Assembly: GCA_910592205.1 (NCBI GenBank)
Contig: CAJVPJ010000576.1
Span: 1-21,574, forward strand
Source: Paraglomus occultum
Lineage: Eukaryota; Glomeromycota; Glomeromycetes; Paraglomerales; Paraglomeraceae
Direction of reading: 5' to 3'
DNA: 21,574 nucleotides
This document shows, in pieces, positions 1-10,592 of the stretch. Each line of letters starts with the position of its first letter. The first letter of the stretch is position 1. The position numbers were made by a program, and so were the translations under genes. The notes beneath the pieces are model-generated. The model was not told the origin of the DNA. It was given only the letters and a program-made list of their open reading frames with translations, and did not search any database.

Positions 1-1191
1 GATTTCGCCGTTGATCTTTTACTACGTATGGTATAGACGTTACTAAATTTAACATAGTAAACATCCAAAAAAAGGACAAAATTGCATAAAAATGTCTAGC
101 GTAGATCTCTACTACTACGGCACAACCAATCTTATAATAATGTTAAAAAAAAGGCTTATTTTATGTGTCACTAATCAATAAAATCATTGATTTGTTCAGC
201 ATTCAAACATGTGACAAGCTTCAGTATGTTCACGCCCTCTCCATATCTGCATATTAATATTTGGTTTTGGTTAGAATAAGAAAGCTATTAAGATTTATAT
301 ATAGGATTACCCGTATATTAATATGAAGAATGATAATTATAACGGTTCAACCTGTCGTAGTGCCACACTAGGGGAGCGATTCGCGTAACACTCTTGAGAT
401 TTAGCTTTTTCAAACGGAGTTTCGGCTCACTCCTACCGGTCTGTAATCTCAGGCGAGTTGGTGACCTTAAAAGGCTTTACGTATTGTCCGTCTAAGCGAA
501 CGTATACACGTATCTGGTAAATTATTATTTCCTCTCGAGATAACTATTGGTTCTAATTAGTCGGATTCAAACTAAAGTCTACTCAGTTGGGAAAGTTTAC
601 GCGTAGTTGAATAAGAAATAATAATTCTTCAGGCCGAGAACACGCAATTACGATTGCAAGATTCGTAAATTGCAACCAGAGCCCAGGTAACGTTTCGTTA
701 TAACTCCGGCCTTGTGTTAACCTTAGGAACACACTTGCGAAATAAAAGAAACAATTTCACTTCAATTATGGATGTTTATTTGTTAGAATATATAAAGAAC
801 TATTCTAAAAGGACAATTGTAAGAAAGGATAGCTGAAGATGATCGTATTGAGAGGAAATATTGATCCAACAATTCGATGATGTTTGAATGTCTAAACCGC
901 GCGCTGTTTATATATCTATTTTCTGTACGTCGTTGGCGGTGCAAAACCATGTCTATATTGGGGGGGGTAAGATTACCGGTGCAAAACGTTGACTATATTG
1001 GGCGATTCCGTATACATCAGCGATGCAACATGTTGCCTATATCGAGAGCGGTGCTAAACTATGCCGTCCGCTCCTGCGCCGCTGTTGAGTAACATTATTT
1101 GAAATTACTTTTTGTTGCACCGAAATCTGTGCTGCGCCGTCGATTGGAATGTGGTGTTACTGACTGAGGAATACGTGGCATCTGACAAACT
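1..1191. other. Gene-poor left end
   Basis: I see no supported gene here. The reading frames on both strands are short and have no recognisable protein motif. The last third holds a degenerate ~40-bp repeat, listed separately. I checked for a tRNA: a sequence resembling a B box occurs near 346, but no matching A box or cloverleaf could be drawn. Confidence 0.5.
938..1065 (+). repeat. Degenerate ~40-bp tandem repeat, four partial units
   Basis: A core of the form GGTGCAAAACNNTGNCTATAT starts at 938, 978, 1022 (as GATGCAACATGTTGCCTATAT) and 1050 (as GGTGCTAAACTATGCC). Spacings are 40, 44 and 28 bp. The units diverge from one another and the last is truncated. A run of eight G residues (960-967) lies between units one and two. 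The 71-codon frame over this stretch is probably not a gene, because its product shows only the echo of the repeat. Confidence 0.55.
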
Positions 1192-1904
1192 GAATATGAA
1201 AAAGCAATGCGTTTCTTGGAGATAGGTTGCAATTGTGGTTGTTCAAAAAAGATTTCAAGAGAAGAGTTTGCCGAGTTGCGTGAGGCGTTTCAAGCTCTCT
1301 CTAGATCCGAACAAGATATATTTTTAATGGCCCAACTGAAAGTAATGAATGGTGGAGAAATAACTGCCACCCGACGTCTCAAAAAGAAAACGCGTACTAA
1401 TAGAAGGACTTTTTATTATTGAGATCGCAATACGCCTCTTTGCCAAAAAGCTTATCTCAATATGTTAGGAATTGGTCGTACCCATTTCGAAAATATCAGA
1501 AATCACCTGACGATCATACCACGCGTTCACGGTAACGTAAAAAAAGTGCCGCGATGGAAAACCAAAATAACAATTGATATAGCCATTGCGGATTACCAAG
1601 TCCCGGTAGAAATGTCAATCGCATTACTCAATCACTTACACTTTTACCAGCTGAAACGAGTTACAAATCAGTCTATCGTGATTTTATTGCAGGCCTCGAA
1701 AATGATAGCACGTTGAAACTGTTAAAATATCGCAAGTTATGACACCAATTAACGCCTTATATTCAAATCATGAGTCCGAGAACAGATTTATGTGACACGT
1801 GCCAACATTTTCGGAACGGCTTACAATACAACGCTCGTAAGGAGAAAGAAGCGAAAGATTTATTGAAAAAATTCAAAGAACATCTAATTAAGGCTAAATT
1901 TTAG
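1192..1904 (+). pseudogene. Broken DDE transposase-like gene, N-terminal half (left copy)
   Basis: The frames at 1192-1422, 1462-1620 and 1620-1904 join into one homologue of the family that is also present at 15579-16810. Shared blocks, in order, are EYEKAxRFLExGCxC, EEFAELREAFQ, SEQDIFLMAQL, KKKTRTNxRTFY, a VHGNVKK-type block, PGRNVNR, a TSYKSVYRDF block, QLTPYIQIMSPRTDLCDTC and KDLLKKFKEHL. Lesions: no initiator ATG upstream of EYEK (a stop sits at 1183), frame changes near 1422-1462 and near 1600-1620, a deletion between the KTK and PGRNV blocks, and a TGA at 1740-1742 where relatives carry Trp. The copy ends in KAKF at 1904 and lacks the DDE region. The two-Cys/Cys N-terminus may bind zinc. 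The family is known to me as an abundant unclassified repeat protein in Rhizophagus; its transposase nature is inferred from the right copy. Confidence 0.6.
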
Positions 1905-1952
1905 TAGACAAATTGAAATAAAGAAAATCAAGGGAAGAAAAAAATTATTTCA

Positions 1953-2684
1953 TTATCTACTGAATTATCAATTGATAATGATAGTATTAAAAACTTTTCT
2001 GATCCAAGGATGCCAAGAACGTTCCTATTGGAAACAATTACCCCCAATCTAGAAAAATTAGGTGTGGAAAAAAAGAAAATTGTCAAAGATGAAAATGGAA
2101 AAGATAAAAAAACATTTTCATGGAAGAAATAGATGTCCTTCTATCTGCAATACTAAAATAATAGAAGCAATCCCAACCAATCCTAGAAACTACTCCTTAG
2201 ATAATATTCTAGACTTGCTGTAGGTTATCAAGAATTAAAAGGGGTGTCAAATGAATTTAGAGAAAAGTTATCACAATTAATAAATAGAAAATGAAAAGAG
2301 AAATTTATTGATGAAGGCTATGAATCTAATGAGGATGAACTTCCTCCTTTAGATAATGATGAAGAAAATGAAGAACAAGAAGAAACACCACCAACTCCTG
2401 AACATGATAAAAAAGATGAAACCATTCTTTCTTTACAAGAGCAACTTACCAAATTAAAACAAGAATTAGCTGAACTTAAAGCTAACCAAGCTAATCTCCC
2501 AGAAGCTGAAAACCAAACTAAGAAAACTGCACTCGAAAATAAATTAGAACAATTAATAACTGAAGAAAGAAAACAAACTGTTGCTAATCAACCAACAAAT
2601 TATCTTCCTTACATTTGGGGAGAAACAACAATAGTATTGATGACAGGAGTTTTTGCCTATCTTACTACGAGCTATTACTATTGA
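1953..2684 (+). pseudogene. Degraded coding sequence: acidic linker, coiled coil, hydrophobic end
   Basis: I do not recognise the family. Coding-like frames succeed one another: 1953-2132 (contains RTFLLETITPNLEKLG), about 2126-2158, 2152-2223 (contains NYSLDNILDL) and 2214-2684, the last interrupted by one TGA at 2292-2294. From 2295 to 2684 the frame is open for 129 codons without an early ATG. It encodes an acidic Asp/Glu-rich stretch, a heptad-like Leu/Lys/Glu coiled coil (LQEQLTKLKQELAELKANQ) and a hydrophobic segment ending in YYY. An alternative reading is an intron at 2580-2646, which would join the coiled coil in phase to the downstream exons; its donor GTTGCT is weak. The sequence begins within 50 bp of the end of the transposase-like fragment, so the two may have been brought together by rearrangement. 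Confidence 0.4.
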
Positions 2685-3131
2685 GTTACTTACTTGGATT
2701 CAAAAGTCGATTCCGAAGAGATTTCCATTTATAGTAAAGAATGAAGATGGTGATGTGAACATCCATCCGATTAATAACTTTTTAATTCCCTATGACATTA
2801 GTTCATCATATTTAAGAAAAATAGGTTCCTATTATAATCCACGAAGGTAAGAATTCCTCTAATATATCTGTTAGGAAAAAGAAAAAAGAAAAATTAGTTT
2901 CATATTAATTATTTTTATATAGGGGTAATCCTATATTGATCATGTTATGGTTTATATTCATCACCTTCTGGTATGATAAGGTGAGCATTAAAATTAACAA
3001 GTCCATGAGCACCATTATTGCTTTTCAAATGTCATCATTCAATTTACAGCCACATCATAATCAGCCTCTCATTTATATAATGTTCATTTTATCTGGTTTT
3101 GTTGCAGCATGCCCCAAATAAGGTGATTTAG
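2644..3131 (+). CDS. Unknown membrane-associated protein, 3' exons
   Basis: Three in-phase exons are supported: 2644-2846 (contains TWIQKSIPKRFPFIVKNEDG), 2923-2980 and 3108-3131. The introns are 2847-2922 (GTAAGA...TATATAG, 76 bp) and 2981-3107 (GTGAGC...TTTTGTTGCAG, 127 bp). Both preserve the frame and are of the size seen in the intact neighbouring genes. The second exon encodes a strongly hydrophobic stretch (PILIMLWFIFITFW), likely a membrane segment, and the last exon ends HAPNKVI-stop. No start codon is seen; the 5' part may be the degraded coiled-coil sequence just upstream. The gene converges with MSH1, 177 bp away. Function unknown; it may be a remnant rather than a live gene. Confidence 0.4.
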
Positions 3132-3308
3132 ATTTAGTATTATGAACTTTCATTTATTGTTACTAAATAGAATAAGCGCTCATCATTATTTTCCCCTAAG
3201 CACCTTATTATGTGATTGTGCTCATGGATATAGATAGTCTGAATTCATGGTGGTTGTAATGCAAAATATTCAATTGGTTTATACAATTAATGTGCCGATA
3301 CAGTAGTA
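3132..3308. other. Convergent 3' spacer
   Basis: Short AT-rich spacer between the 3' ends of the plus-strand remnant and MSH1. It presumably holds both 3' untranslated regions; no specific element is recognised. Confidence 0.4.
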
Positions 3309-6300
3309 TCATATGTCACCAAAGCTGTTTCGAAAAGATTCTTCCAGAGTAAACGGCTTTACATTCTCCTTCAAATAGCTCCGTATCTGCTCTGCAGTAT
3401 TAAGAACTAATTGGGGCATATCTAAATGAGTAATAAACAAAAATTGACGGACGTTAGGCAAATTGATTCAACGTTTTCGACCCAAACACAAACCGCATGT
3501 AAATTCAAGCAGCAACTTTATAAATTACCTGCAGACTTGGCGACTTTTAATGCAGCAGAGGTCCAGTTCACACCACGTCGGACTTTATGTAGGAACTGGA
3601 AACTTCCATCCTGTTGCAATAAAATTCATTATACTTGTCGATCCTGAAATTTCTTCCTCAGATGGAAAATCATCATTTGTCGCCACCTACCTTATCCTCT
3701 TTAAGATCGGTACAATAGCAACCGGCACACTCAAAATGTTTTATCATATCAGCTAATTCATGAAAATGCGTGGCAAACAGTGTTCTACATCGATTATTAT
3801 AATATAAATGATATAAAGTCGCAAATGATATTGCGATTCCATCCAGTGCTGTCGTTCCTCTGCCAACCTCGTCCATAATCACCTATGAATTGAATACCAT
3901 TTAATTATGATAATCAAAACACCAACAATCTTTACGAATATAGCTGCCTACAAATGATCGGTGAGTTGCATGTCTTAGAATATGAGCTGTCTCCATCATT
4001 TCAACCATAAATGTCGATTGATCCTGATATATGCTGTCTGAGCCTCCAACCTGATGAGAATGAACTAGTTAATTCCAAAGGGTTGCGGGCGCGTGCAATT
4101 GTGAAAGAGAAAACAACTCACTCTGCTAAAAACTTTGTCGACAATTCCAATTTCTGCATAGTCAGCTGGTACAAAAGAGCCGATTTGTGCTAATATAGAT
4201 ATTATAGCATTCTGTCGTAGGAAAGTACTTTTCCCTCCCATATTAGGTCTATACATGGTCCTGGTTTAGTCGAGTTTACATGATAAACTTTGTATACCAA
4301 TTTCACATTACCCTGTTATAACCCAAAGCCGCTCTTGCTCGCCTACATGACAATCGTTTTGATAAAATTGTCTTCCTTTAGACCTTAATCCACCTTCCAC
4401 TATAGGATGTCGCCCACCAACAATCCGATGTGAAGTCCTCAATAAGATTGTTATGAGTTCAGTAACGGAAAGTAAAAATAGAAAGCACACCAAAACGCCC
4501 GAATGAATACCCGTTATTGAGAACTGGCCGAACAAACCCTTGCTCCTTGGCTACAAGGGCAAGAGAAGATGCAACATCCAATTCATCAAGGATGAAACAA
4601 TTTTGTAAAGTCTCCAACCATTTATCCAGGACCTTTCGAATAGAATTTTTAGAGAAATCCGAATAATTAACAGCTTATTATATCATTGATAATTTGATAC
4701 CTTAGCTCGTATTTCCGCATATATTAATGTCTCCTCCTGTTTTATTGAGGCCTTCAGTGTTTCGATTTTTCCACCCAAGGCAGTCCATTGCTTTGTAAAG
4801 AAATTATGGCTGACATTAAGTACTGCAAATATCGGATTAAAATATGCAATCCAAAGCTTTTATTTACCGGTGCAATGTACCAATTAATTTTCCCCTGTTG
4901 TTTTATTAATATTGCATCGTTCGGCAAGTCTGAACCAGTAGTGCGGCGTATTACAACAATAAACCCGTACTTTGGATTAGAACGAAGCTCAAGAGTAGTT
5001 GATTCTGGGGAAAAACAGAAATTTTAAAGATTACAATCAAAAATAGTTCAAGTAATACCAAACGCAATGAAGATACTAACTGTAGTCAGCTCGCCATTTT
5101 TTTTGCAGTTCAATCTTTTGACGGTACAAACTTTCCAATTGTTTATGCATCTGCGTCATTCTCGGAGAGGCACTGCGAAGAAGATGAGTATTAGCAGAAA
5201 ATTTACCACAAATAATGCCAAAAACTACAAAACTTCCTCGTACTCTTTTTTTATCACCCAGTTGTCAGCAGCCAAAAGTGTATCTAGTTCATCGTAAACT
5301 GCCAATGATGATTTGACTTTTTTCCGAGGTGTCGCCTTTTTCCTCGACTTGGCAGGCACTTCTGGCTCATTATTCGCATTATCAACTTCCTCCATATTCA
5401 ATTCCGAATCAATTTCATCTTCGGCTTTTTCTTGATATTCTTTCAACCTGTTTAACGCGTCTTCATCAATTGCTTTAGATATCACCTTTATGAGATCATG
5501 TTGCGGTTTTAAGCGCTCCAAAAAAGCTTGAACACTCGCATTCTCCACGCTTCCTGGGTCAGCTTTGATACGCGCTTTCACTCTTATCATGGCGTCCGCC
5601 GTTCTCCTAAACTTTATCAGATCGTCTGCGCCTCCACGTTGAAGTGAAAGTCGCTGACACACTCTTTGTGCATCATCACATTCTCCAAGCAATTCGCGAA
5701 TATCACTAAGCAAATGAGTGTTCTTGTAAAAATATTCTACTAAATCTAAGCGAGTGTTGATTATTGATGTGGAAGTTGAAGGGTGACCTAATGAACAAAG
5801 AATCGTGTTAATTAGTCAGTTCATGGGCTACTGCCAGGGATTTAAATTAAACGGCCACTTACATAACCATCGAGTGAGATTACGCGCACCCGACATTGTT
5901 CTCGTGCGGTCAATAGCATCTAATAAACTTCCTTTTCTGTTTTTCTCCCGCATAGAAGTGGTAATCTCCAATGAATTCAGAGCTGTTTCATCGATAATCA
6001 TTGTCTCATGCGCGTTTATCCTCATGGGCGGATTAAATTTGACTTCTCGACCCATGAGATTGTTTTCGACATACTTTTTGAGCGCGGTGGTAGCTCCTAA
6101 TTCGATCTTTGTGTATTCCGTCAAGTCTGGTGCATCAGTACCCACATCAAAGAAATTCCATGGCACGTATGTGATGAAATACTGGTTCTTGTCAATATGT
6201 CGCCACAGTGGATGGGTATCCACTAACTTACACACATCACTAAGCAGTATCTCTCTCGGGCGTATACGTGCAAGATCGCTCGACAATGACTCTATGTTCG

Positions 6301-7160
6301 AATTTTGCACAAAGAAATCTCCAGTGGAAATATCTACCCAGGCTAGGCCTACAGAGTCCTTTTCTTCATCAAAGGCTACAACAAGTAGGAAATTGTTCGT
6401 ATTATGTTCAAGAAAGCTTTCATCAATAAGAGTGCCTGGAGTAATTATACGACTGACGACACGATTAAACTTGAGTCTGTCCTCTTCATTCTCATTCGGT
6501 ACTTCTTCACATATGACAACTGATCGACCTAACTTGTTGACAAGCGTCTCAAGATGGCGATCGATAAGAGAAAGACGAAAGCCGGCAAATGGGAAATATT
6601 GCGAGCCAAATTTTCTTCGCGTGAGCTTTATATCAAGGAGCGGAGCCACCTCAGCGGCTTGTTCGAAATATAACTTTATTTTTTTAAAAAAAAAAGTCAG
6701 AATATCGTAATAATAAAAAGCAAAGCACATATTAACAAAATATCTCAGACGTGCAAGTTTTTACCTCCCAGAAACCACCAACACGCGTTAACACGACACT
6801 ATCAGGATATTGTGCTTGAGCCGTTCGAACTGTTTTCCCGAGTGGCGTTTCCCATTCCGGACCTCTCTCATATAGGACAAACGGTTTCCGCGCAGGTTTT
6901 AACAGTTCCCCTGGTGAAATTGTATATGTGGTTTTCGTTCTCTTCTGACAAGTGTGCGGGTTTGTGACAAGGTAGTTTAATTGTTTTCCAGGACAGGAAT
7001 GTTGAGACTGCAAACATGGATTCGCTACAACTTTTTCAAATGCCAATTTTTTTGTCAGATAGCGTTTATGAAAGGTACGCTGGCATTGAGATCTTGCGTT
7101 CGAACTTGATATTAAATTTAGAGAGCCATATCGCAGCGAACATTGTGTACGTGCAAACAT
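3309..7160 (-). CDS. MSH1: Mitochondrial DNA mismatch repair protein MSH1 (MutS family), 13 exons
   Basis: MutS-family ATPase for mitochondrial DNA maintenance. Exons: 7160-6765, 6673-5863, 5787-5229, 5172-5081, 5004-4868, 4790-4701, 4632-4511, 4437-4312, 4248-4122, 4050-3952, 3882-3691, 3610-3529, 3421-3309. The 12 introns are 56-107 bp, GT-AG, and the spliced frame is 981 codons plus stop, close to yeast Msh1. The first ~45 residues are rich in Arg/Ser/Lys and lack acids, as expected of a mitochondrial presequence. The mismatch-contact motif F-x-E is present (FWE, residues 130-132), followed by LYFEQA; intron 1 falls directly after it. Walker [10 protein letters not shown] is at about 778-786 (split by intron 8), Walker B VIMDE at about 854-858, and ATHFHEL at about 890-896. 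An acidic then basic low-complexity insertion lies at roughly 520-565. There is no GIY-YIG domain as in plant MSH1. The exon 7/8 junction (acceptor TTGAG) is the least certain. Confidence 0.95.
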
Positions 7161-7324
7161 TGAATTTGTCTGAGAATCCTGGTATGCTCTCTCCAGGTTT
7201 ATTATGGGAAATACGCGACGTCATAAGCACGCGACAAAACATTAAATATTCCGAAATTTCGGAGAATGTTATGGTTTATAATATCTGTAATAGTAATTAC
7301 AACGGGCGATTTACATAGTTTTCT
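7161..7324 (-). promoter_or_regulatory. MSH1 upstream spacer
   Basis: The 164 bp between the CC2D1 stop and the MSH1 start, both genes being on the minus strand. The MSH1 promoter must lie here or overlap the end of CC2D1. No clear TATA or CCAAT element was recognised. Confidence 0.35.
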
Positions 7325-10063
7325 TTATTCTTCTACAAGAGGGCCATTTGCCATGGCATCTTCTACTTCTTTTACCTCTTTTTCCATAATTTTGCTTCTT
7401 GCTAGCGCTTGTTTTGCTTCATCCAATCTGCCTGCACCTTTAAATAATAATGCAAGCTTTTTATGTTTCAAGATACTTGCTTTAACCTGTGCTATATACT
7501 GATCCATAGTCAACTGTCCAGATTCCACTTGGATGACTAAAAGGGACATCTTGATTTCTAAAGCTTGTTTACGATCAATAAGATCTTCAGGAACAGGTTT
7601 ATGTTGTGTCTTGAAAGTATCAATTTTACTATCAACCAAAGCCATCTCTTTCTCAAGTACAAGATTTGATATTAGGCTTTCCACACTAAAAGGTTGATGT
7701 ATTGACATATTTAACACAAAAATGTCCACTGAGATATGTTAAAAAAGCGCAAGACCGAATCATGCTTACCTATTCAATTCCTCTTCAGCCTGTTCAAGTT
7801 CATTTGATTTTTCAAGTGAAGATTCGTTATTTTTATCCTGATGTTGTTGTTGAGGTGGTGTCTTGTTTCTAGTATGAGCTACATTATTCTGAACAGCCTC
7901 CCGTTCCGGTCTTCTGGCAGGATTGGCAATATTGCTTTTTGTTGTCGCCGTTGTTGTTGTAGTTGTACTTGGTGTCTGTGGGACTCTCTGTTGTGAAGAA
8001 GTTGATATGGAATCGGCTCTTGTAGATGATGAAATGGGAGTTTGACTGGGAGTTGAAGGAGTCGAAGGTATCATTGACATTCCTGCCTCGTTTGCAGTCT
8101 GAGCTGATAATGTTTGAAGTGCTGAAAATACAGGATTGTTCCTATTGAACTCATCTATTATCAACCACTTTTCTGTTCTAGTAACAACCTCAGCTTCTTC
8201 AAGAGGTGTTTGCAGACGTATACGCACTTCCAACTTGCCGCCAGTGGGTTTGCGATTGTCACACAACTTTTCAAAATTTAGAGAATCATTAGTCAATGTT
8301 GTAAGTCAGAAACACAAGAGTGTCATCCTCTATAACCTGAATCTTGAAAAGATAGTCTTACTGCTGAACTCATATTGTCCTACAGGAAATCAGCAAATAA
8401 AAATTTTTAACACTGTCTCATTAAATTACCTCCAAAACTTCATGAATTTCAGCTTTCTTTAGAAGGCCATCTAATTTAAGTACTGCTTTGCCCAGTGATA
8501 TCGGTTTCCAAATCATCCCTATTCCTCGATAATGAAAAACTTCAAAAACGGCTTTTTTTCGTTCAATATGTCTTCTGAAAGCCTTGGAACGTTCGATGGG
8601 AACAATCTTTGAATAATTAAATACTGAAGAAATAAATAAACAAGTTAATAAATAATAGATAATGAGACGTCACATAACTTATTCAAATTCTCCTTACCTG
8701 GTTCCATACCCTTCTTAGCTGAAGGGGTCTCCCCTTTGCCTTTGCTTGATCCGGAATTATTATCTGAAGGCCATCCAATATCCCAATTAACATAAGCAAC
8801 AACATCTCTACCAGGAACGTCCTTATGTCCTAAATTCCATGCGCGTTCTACGCGAACGTCCAGCTCATTTGGCGACAGTTCTAGAAACGCGTTCTCAACA
8901 GTATAGGTTACTTCTTGAAAGTGATACGCGGGAATATTTTGCTTGTGATCACGTAGTGATGCTAAAGAATCATAATCGGCCATGAAGACCTTCTTAAACC
9001 GTAAATATAACGCCGCTGTGTTCTTATTTCCAGTCTTGTAATAATATTTCATTAAAGTCTGACAAAGCTCAATCTGAGATTTGAGCTTCGAAAGCAAATG
9101 TTCATACTGCTCCTGCTTAGACATCTAATAAAGATAGACAAATCAGTATTGCGTCAATTCTTGAAAAGTTACTAATAAATGGATAATTCTTATCGTTCTT
9201 GTCGTTTCGACCATATCCATACCGTGCTTAAAAGTCTGTCTTCATCAACAAAATTTACGCTATTCACTGTAGCAAGGTTAATCTGGTTCAAGGTTGCTCT
9301 TGGAGTACTAGCGGCTACAGGCTTCGCAGGTGCCGGAGTAGCTGGTACAGGTGTTGTGATAGTTGGTTTGGCGAGTGGTTTGGCAGGCGGTGTGGCAGGG
9401 GGTGCTGCAGGCGGTGTGGCAGTCGGCGCAAGAGATGGTCCGGCAGGTTGAGATGAATCTGAAACGGTCAAGTCAGACAGATCTGGTTCAGCCGGTAATG
9501 CAAAATCAGCTGCTAATTGTCCTCCGCTTTCTAAAGTCTTAATTTGTTGATTTACGCTGTCATAAACTCGTAGCATTTGCTCAACGCGCTGACGATTTTG
9601 TGCCTTCTTATACCTCAACGCAGCGCTTCTGTATTGTTGCAGACGATTTCTTAAACTATTAAGTTGCGCAATTTTCTCGGCATTCGCAACCGATTCATCA
9701 ACAGCTTCCGTCGTCGGCACTTGAACAGAGTTCACTGGAACCTCCTCTTGTCGTGTAGGGTTCGACGAAGGCCCCGAAGTCAGAGCTTCTAATTCGCCCT
9801 ACTCGAATAAAGTCTGTTTCAGTTTGATTCTACAAGAACTACTGTGACGGAATTAGACAAACTGGTCGTAGTCGATAAGCTACCAATAATTCAGGATTGG
9901 TCATGTCGCTATCGGTAAACGTTTCGTCAATGGGAGCGTCTAGTTCATTCCCCAGGGCTGCAATATCAACACCCATATCTCCAAAATCAAATACATCTGT
10001 ACCATGAACGTTGGTGTTCTCGTCAGCCATTTCGTTATTTTGTACTTGACCAAAGCCAAACAT
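7325..10063 (-). CDS. CC2D1: Coiled-coil and C2 domain protein 1 (CC2D1/Lgd) orthologue, 6 exons
   Basis: Exons 10063-9884, 9798-9223, 9124-8698, 8623-8430, 8266-7770 and 7685-7325; introns 74-163 bp; 744 aa after splicing, phases all consistent. In animals CC2D1/Lgd binds the ESCRT-III subunit CHMP4/Shrub through DM14 repeats and regulates endosomal sorting. Visible here: an acidic N-terminus ending PELLGELEAL; a DM14-like helical hairpin at ~106-152 (RLQQYRSAALRYKKA); a long Pro/Ala-rich linker at ~178-226; a second DM14-like hairpin at ~257-315; and a C2 domain (~316-490) containing NAFLELSPNELDVRVERAW, NYSKIVPIERSKAFRRH and RKPTGGKLEVRIRL. A Ser/Thr/Gln-rich linker follows, then the conserved C-terminal helices (QYIAQVKASILKHKKLALLF). 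I count two DM14 repeats where human CC2D1A has four. The acceptor at 8267 (TTGAAAAG) is weak but restores the conserved C2 block. Confidence 0.88.
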
Positions 10064-10592
10064 TGATAGTTATAAAATGCGAGCGGTAAATTCAATGCTT
10101 TAAAAGAAACTGGCACGTGTTGTTGTACTACACTTTGTTGCAACCAACTTTTGTTAATAATATGAAACTGAAACAAACGTATTTATTATAAATAGGGTAG
10201 ATTATTCATCATGTTTAATTCTAATATCCTTGAAATAATCCGATCTATTAAGCCCTAATAATAAAGGAGCCTTGTTCTATTCAACGAACGCGAAAGCCTT
10301 TAAAGCTTACACCCAAGATTTTAAAAACACCTTGGTAGTATGATATGGACAAAACCAAATTAGTAATAGTTGTTGCCATCAGTTAGGAAGAAGCGCATCA
10401 CGATCGATTTTCTAAAGTAAGAATCGGGATCGTATATAAAGAGCTATATGCTTCCGCGTTAGCTGAAACGACATGTTTGATGATTGCACAACCTTACCGT
10501 TAAATGGTGATTCCGCCTAGTCATTGACCAATAAAAAGCCGTGAAATTGCTGTTAAAAATCGGAACGTTCTTTTTAGACGTAGCAATGAATA
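10064..10592. promoter_or_regulatory. Divergent intergenic region between CC2D1 and PCC1
   Basis: 529 bp separate the two divergent start codons, so it probably serves both genes. A CCAAT-like sequence (GACCAATAAAAAG) lies at 10526-10538, roughly 60 bp upstream of the PCC1 start. No other element was recognised. Confidence 0.4.

Noticed and set aside
340-480. tRNA-like B box (GGTTCAACC)
   Set aside because: No matching A box at the right distance and no cloverleaf pairing could be drawn.
938-1065. Possible CRISPR-like array
   Set aside because: Units are diverged, spacing is irregular and too few copies exist; the genome is eukaryotic.
3673-4535. Several separate minus-strand small genes
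   Set aside because: They are single exons of MSH1 read through into introns; splicing joins them in phase.
5805-6710. 301-codon open frame on the plus strand
   Set aside because: It is antisense to MSH1 exon 2, which has clear MutS motifs and spliced continuity. The plus-strand product is Ser/Arg-rich with no domain.
9179-9451. Gly/Ala/Val-rich plus-strand frame resembling a secreted or elastin-like protein
   Set aside because: It is the complement of the Pro/Ala-rich linker and adjacent part of CC2D1.
9940-10176. 78-codon minus-strand frame overlapping the CC2D1 start
   Set aside because: Different frame from CC2D1 exon 1 and not coding-like; the CC2D1 frame joins in phase to the downstream exons.
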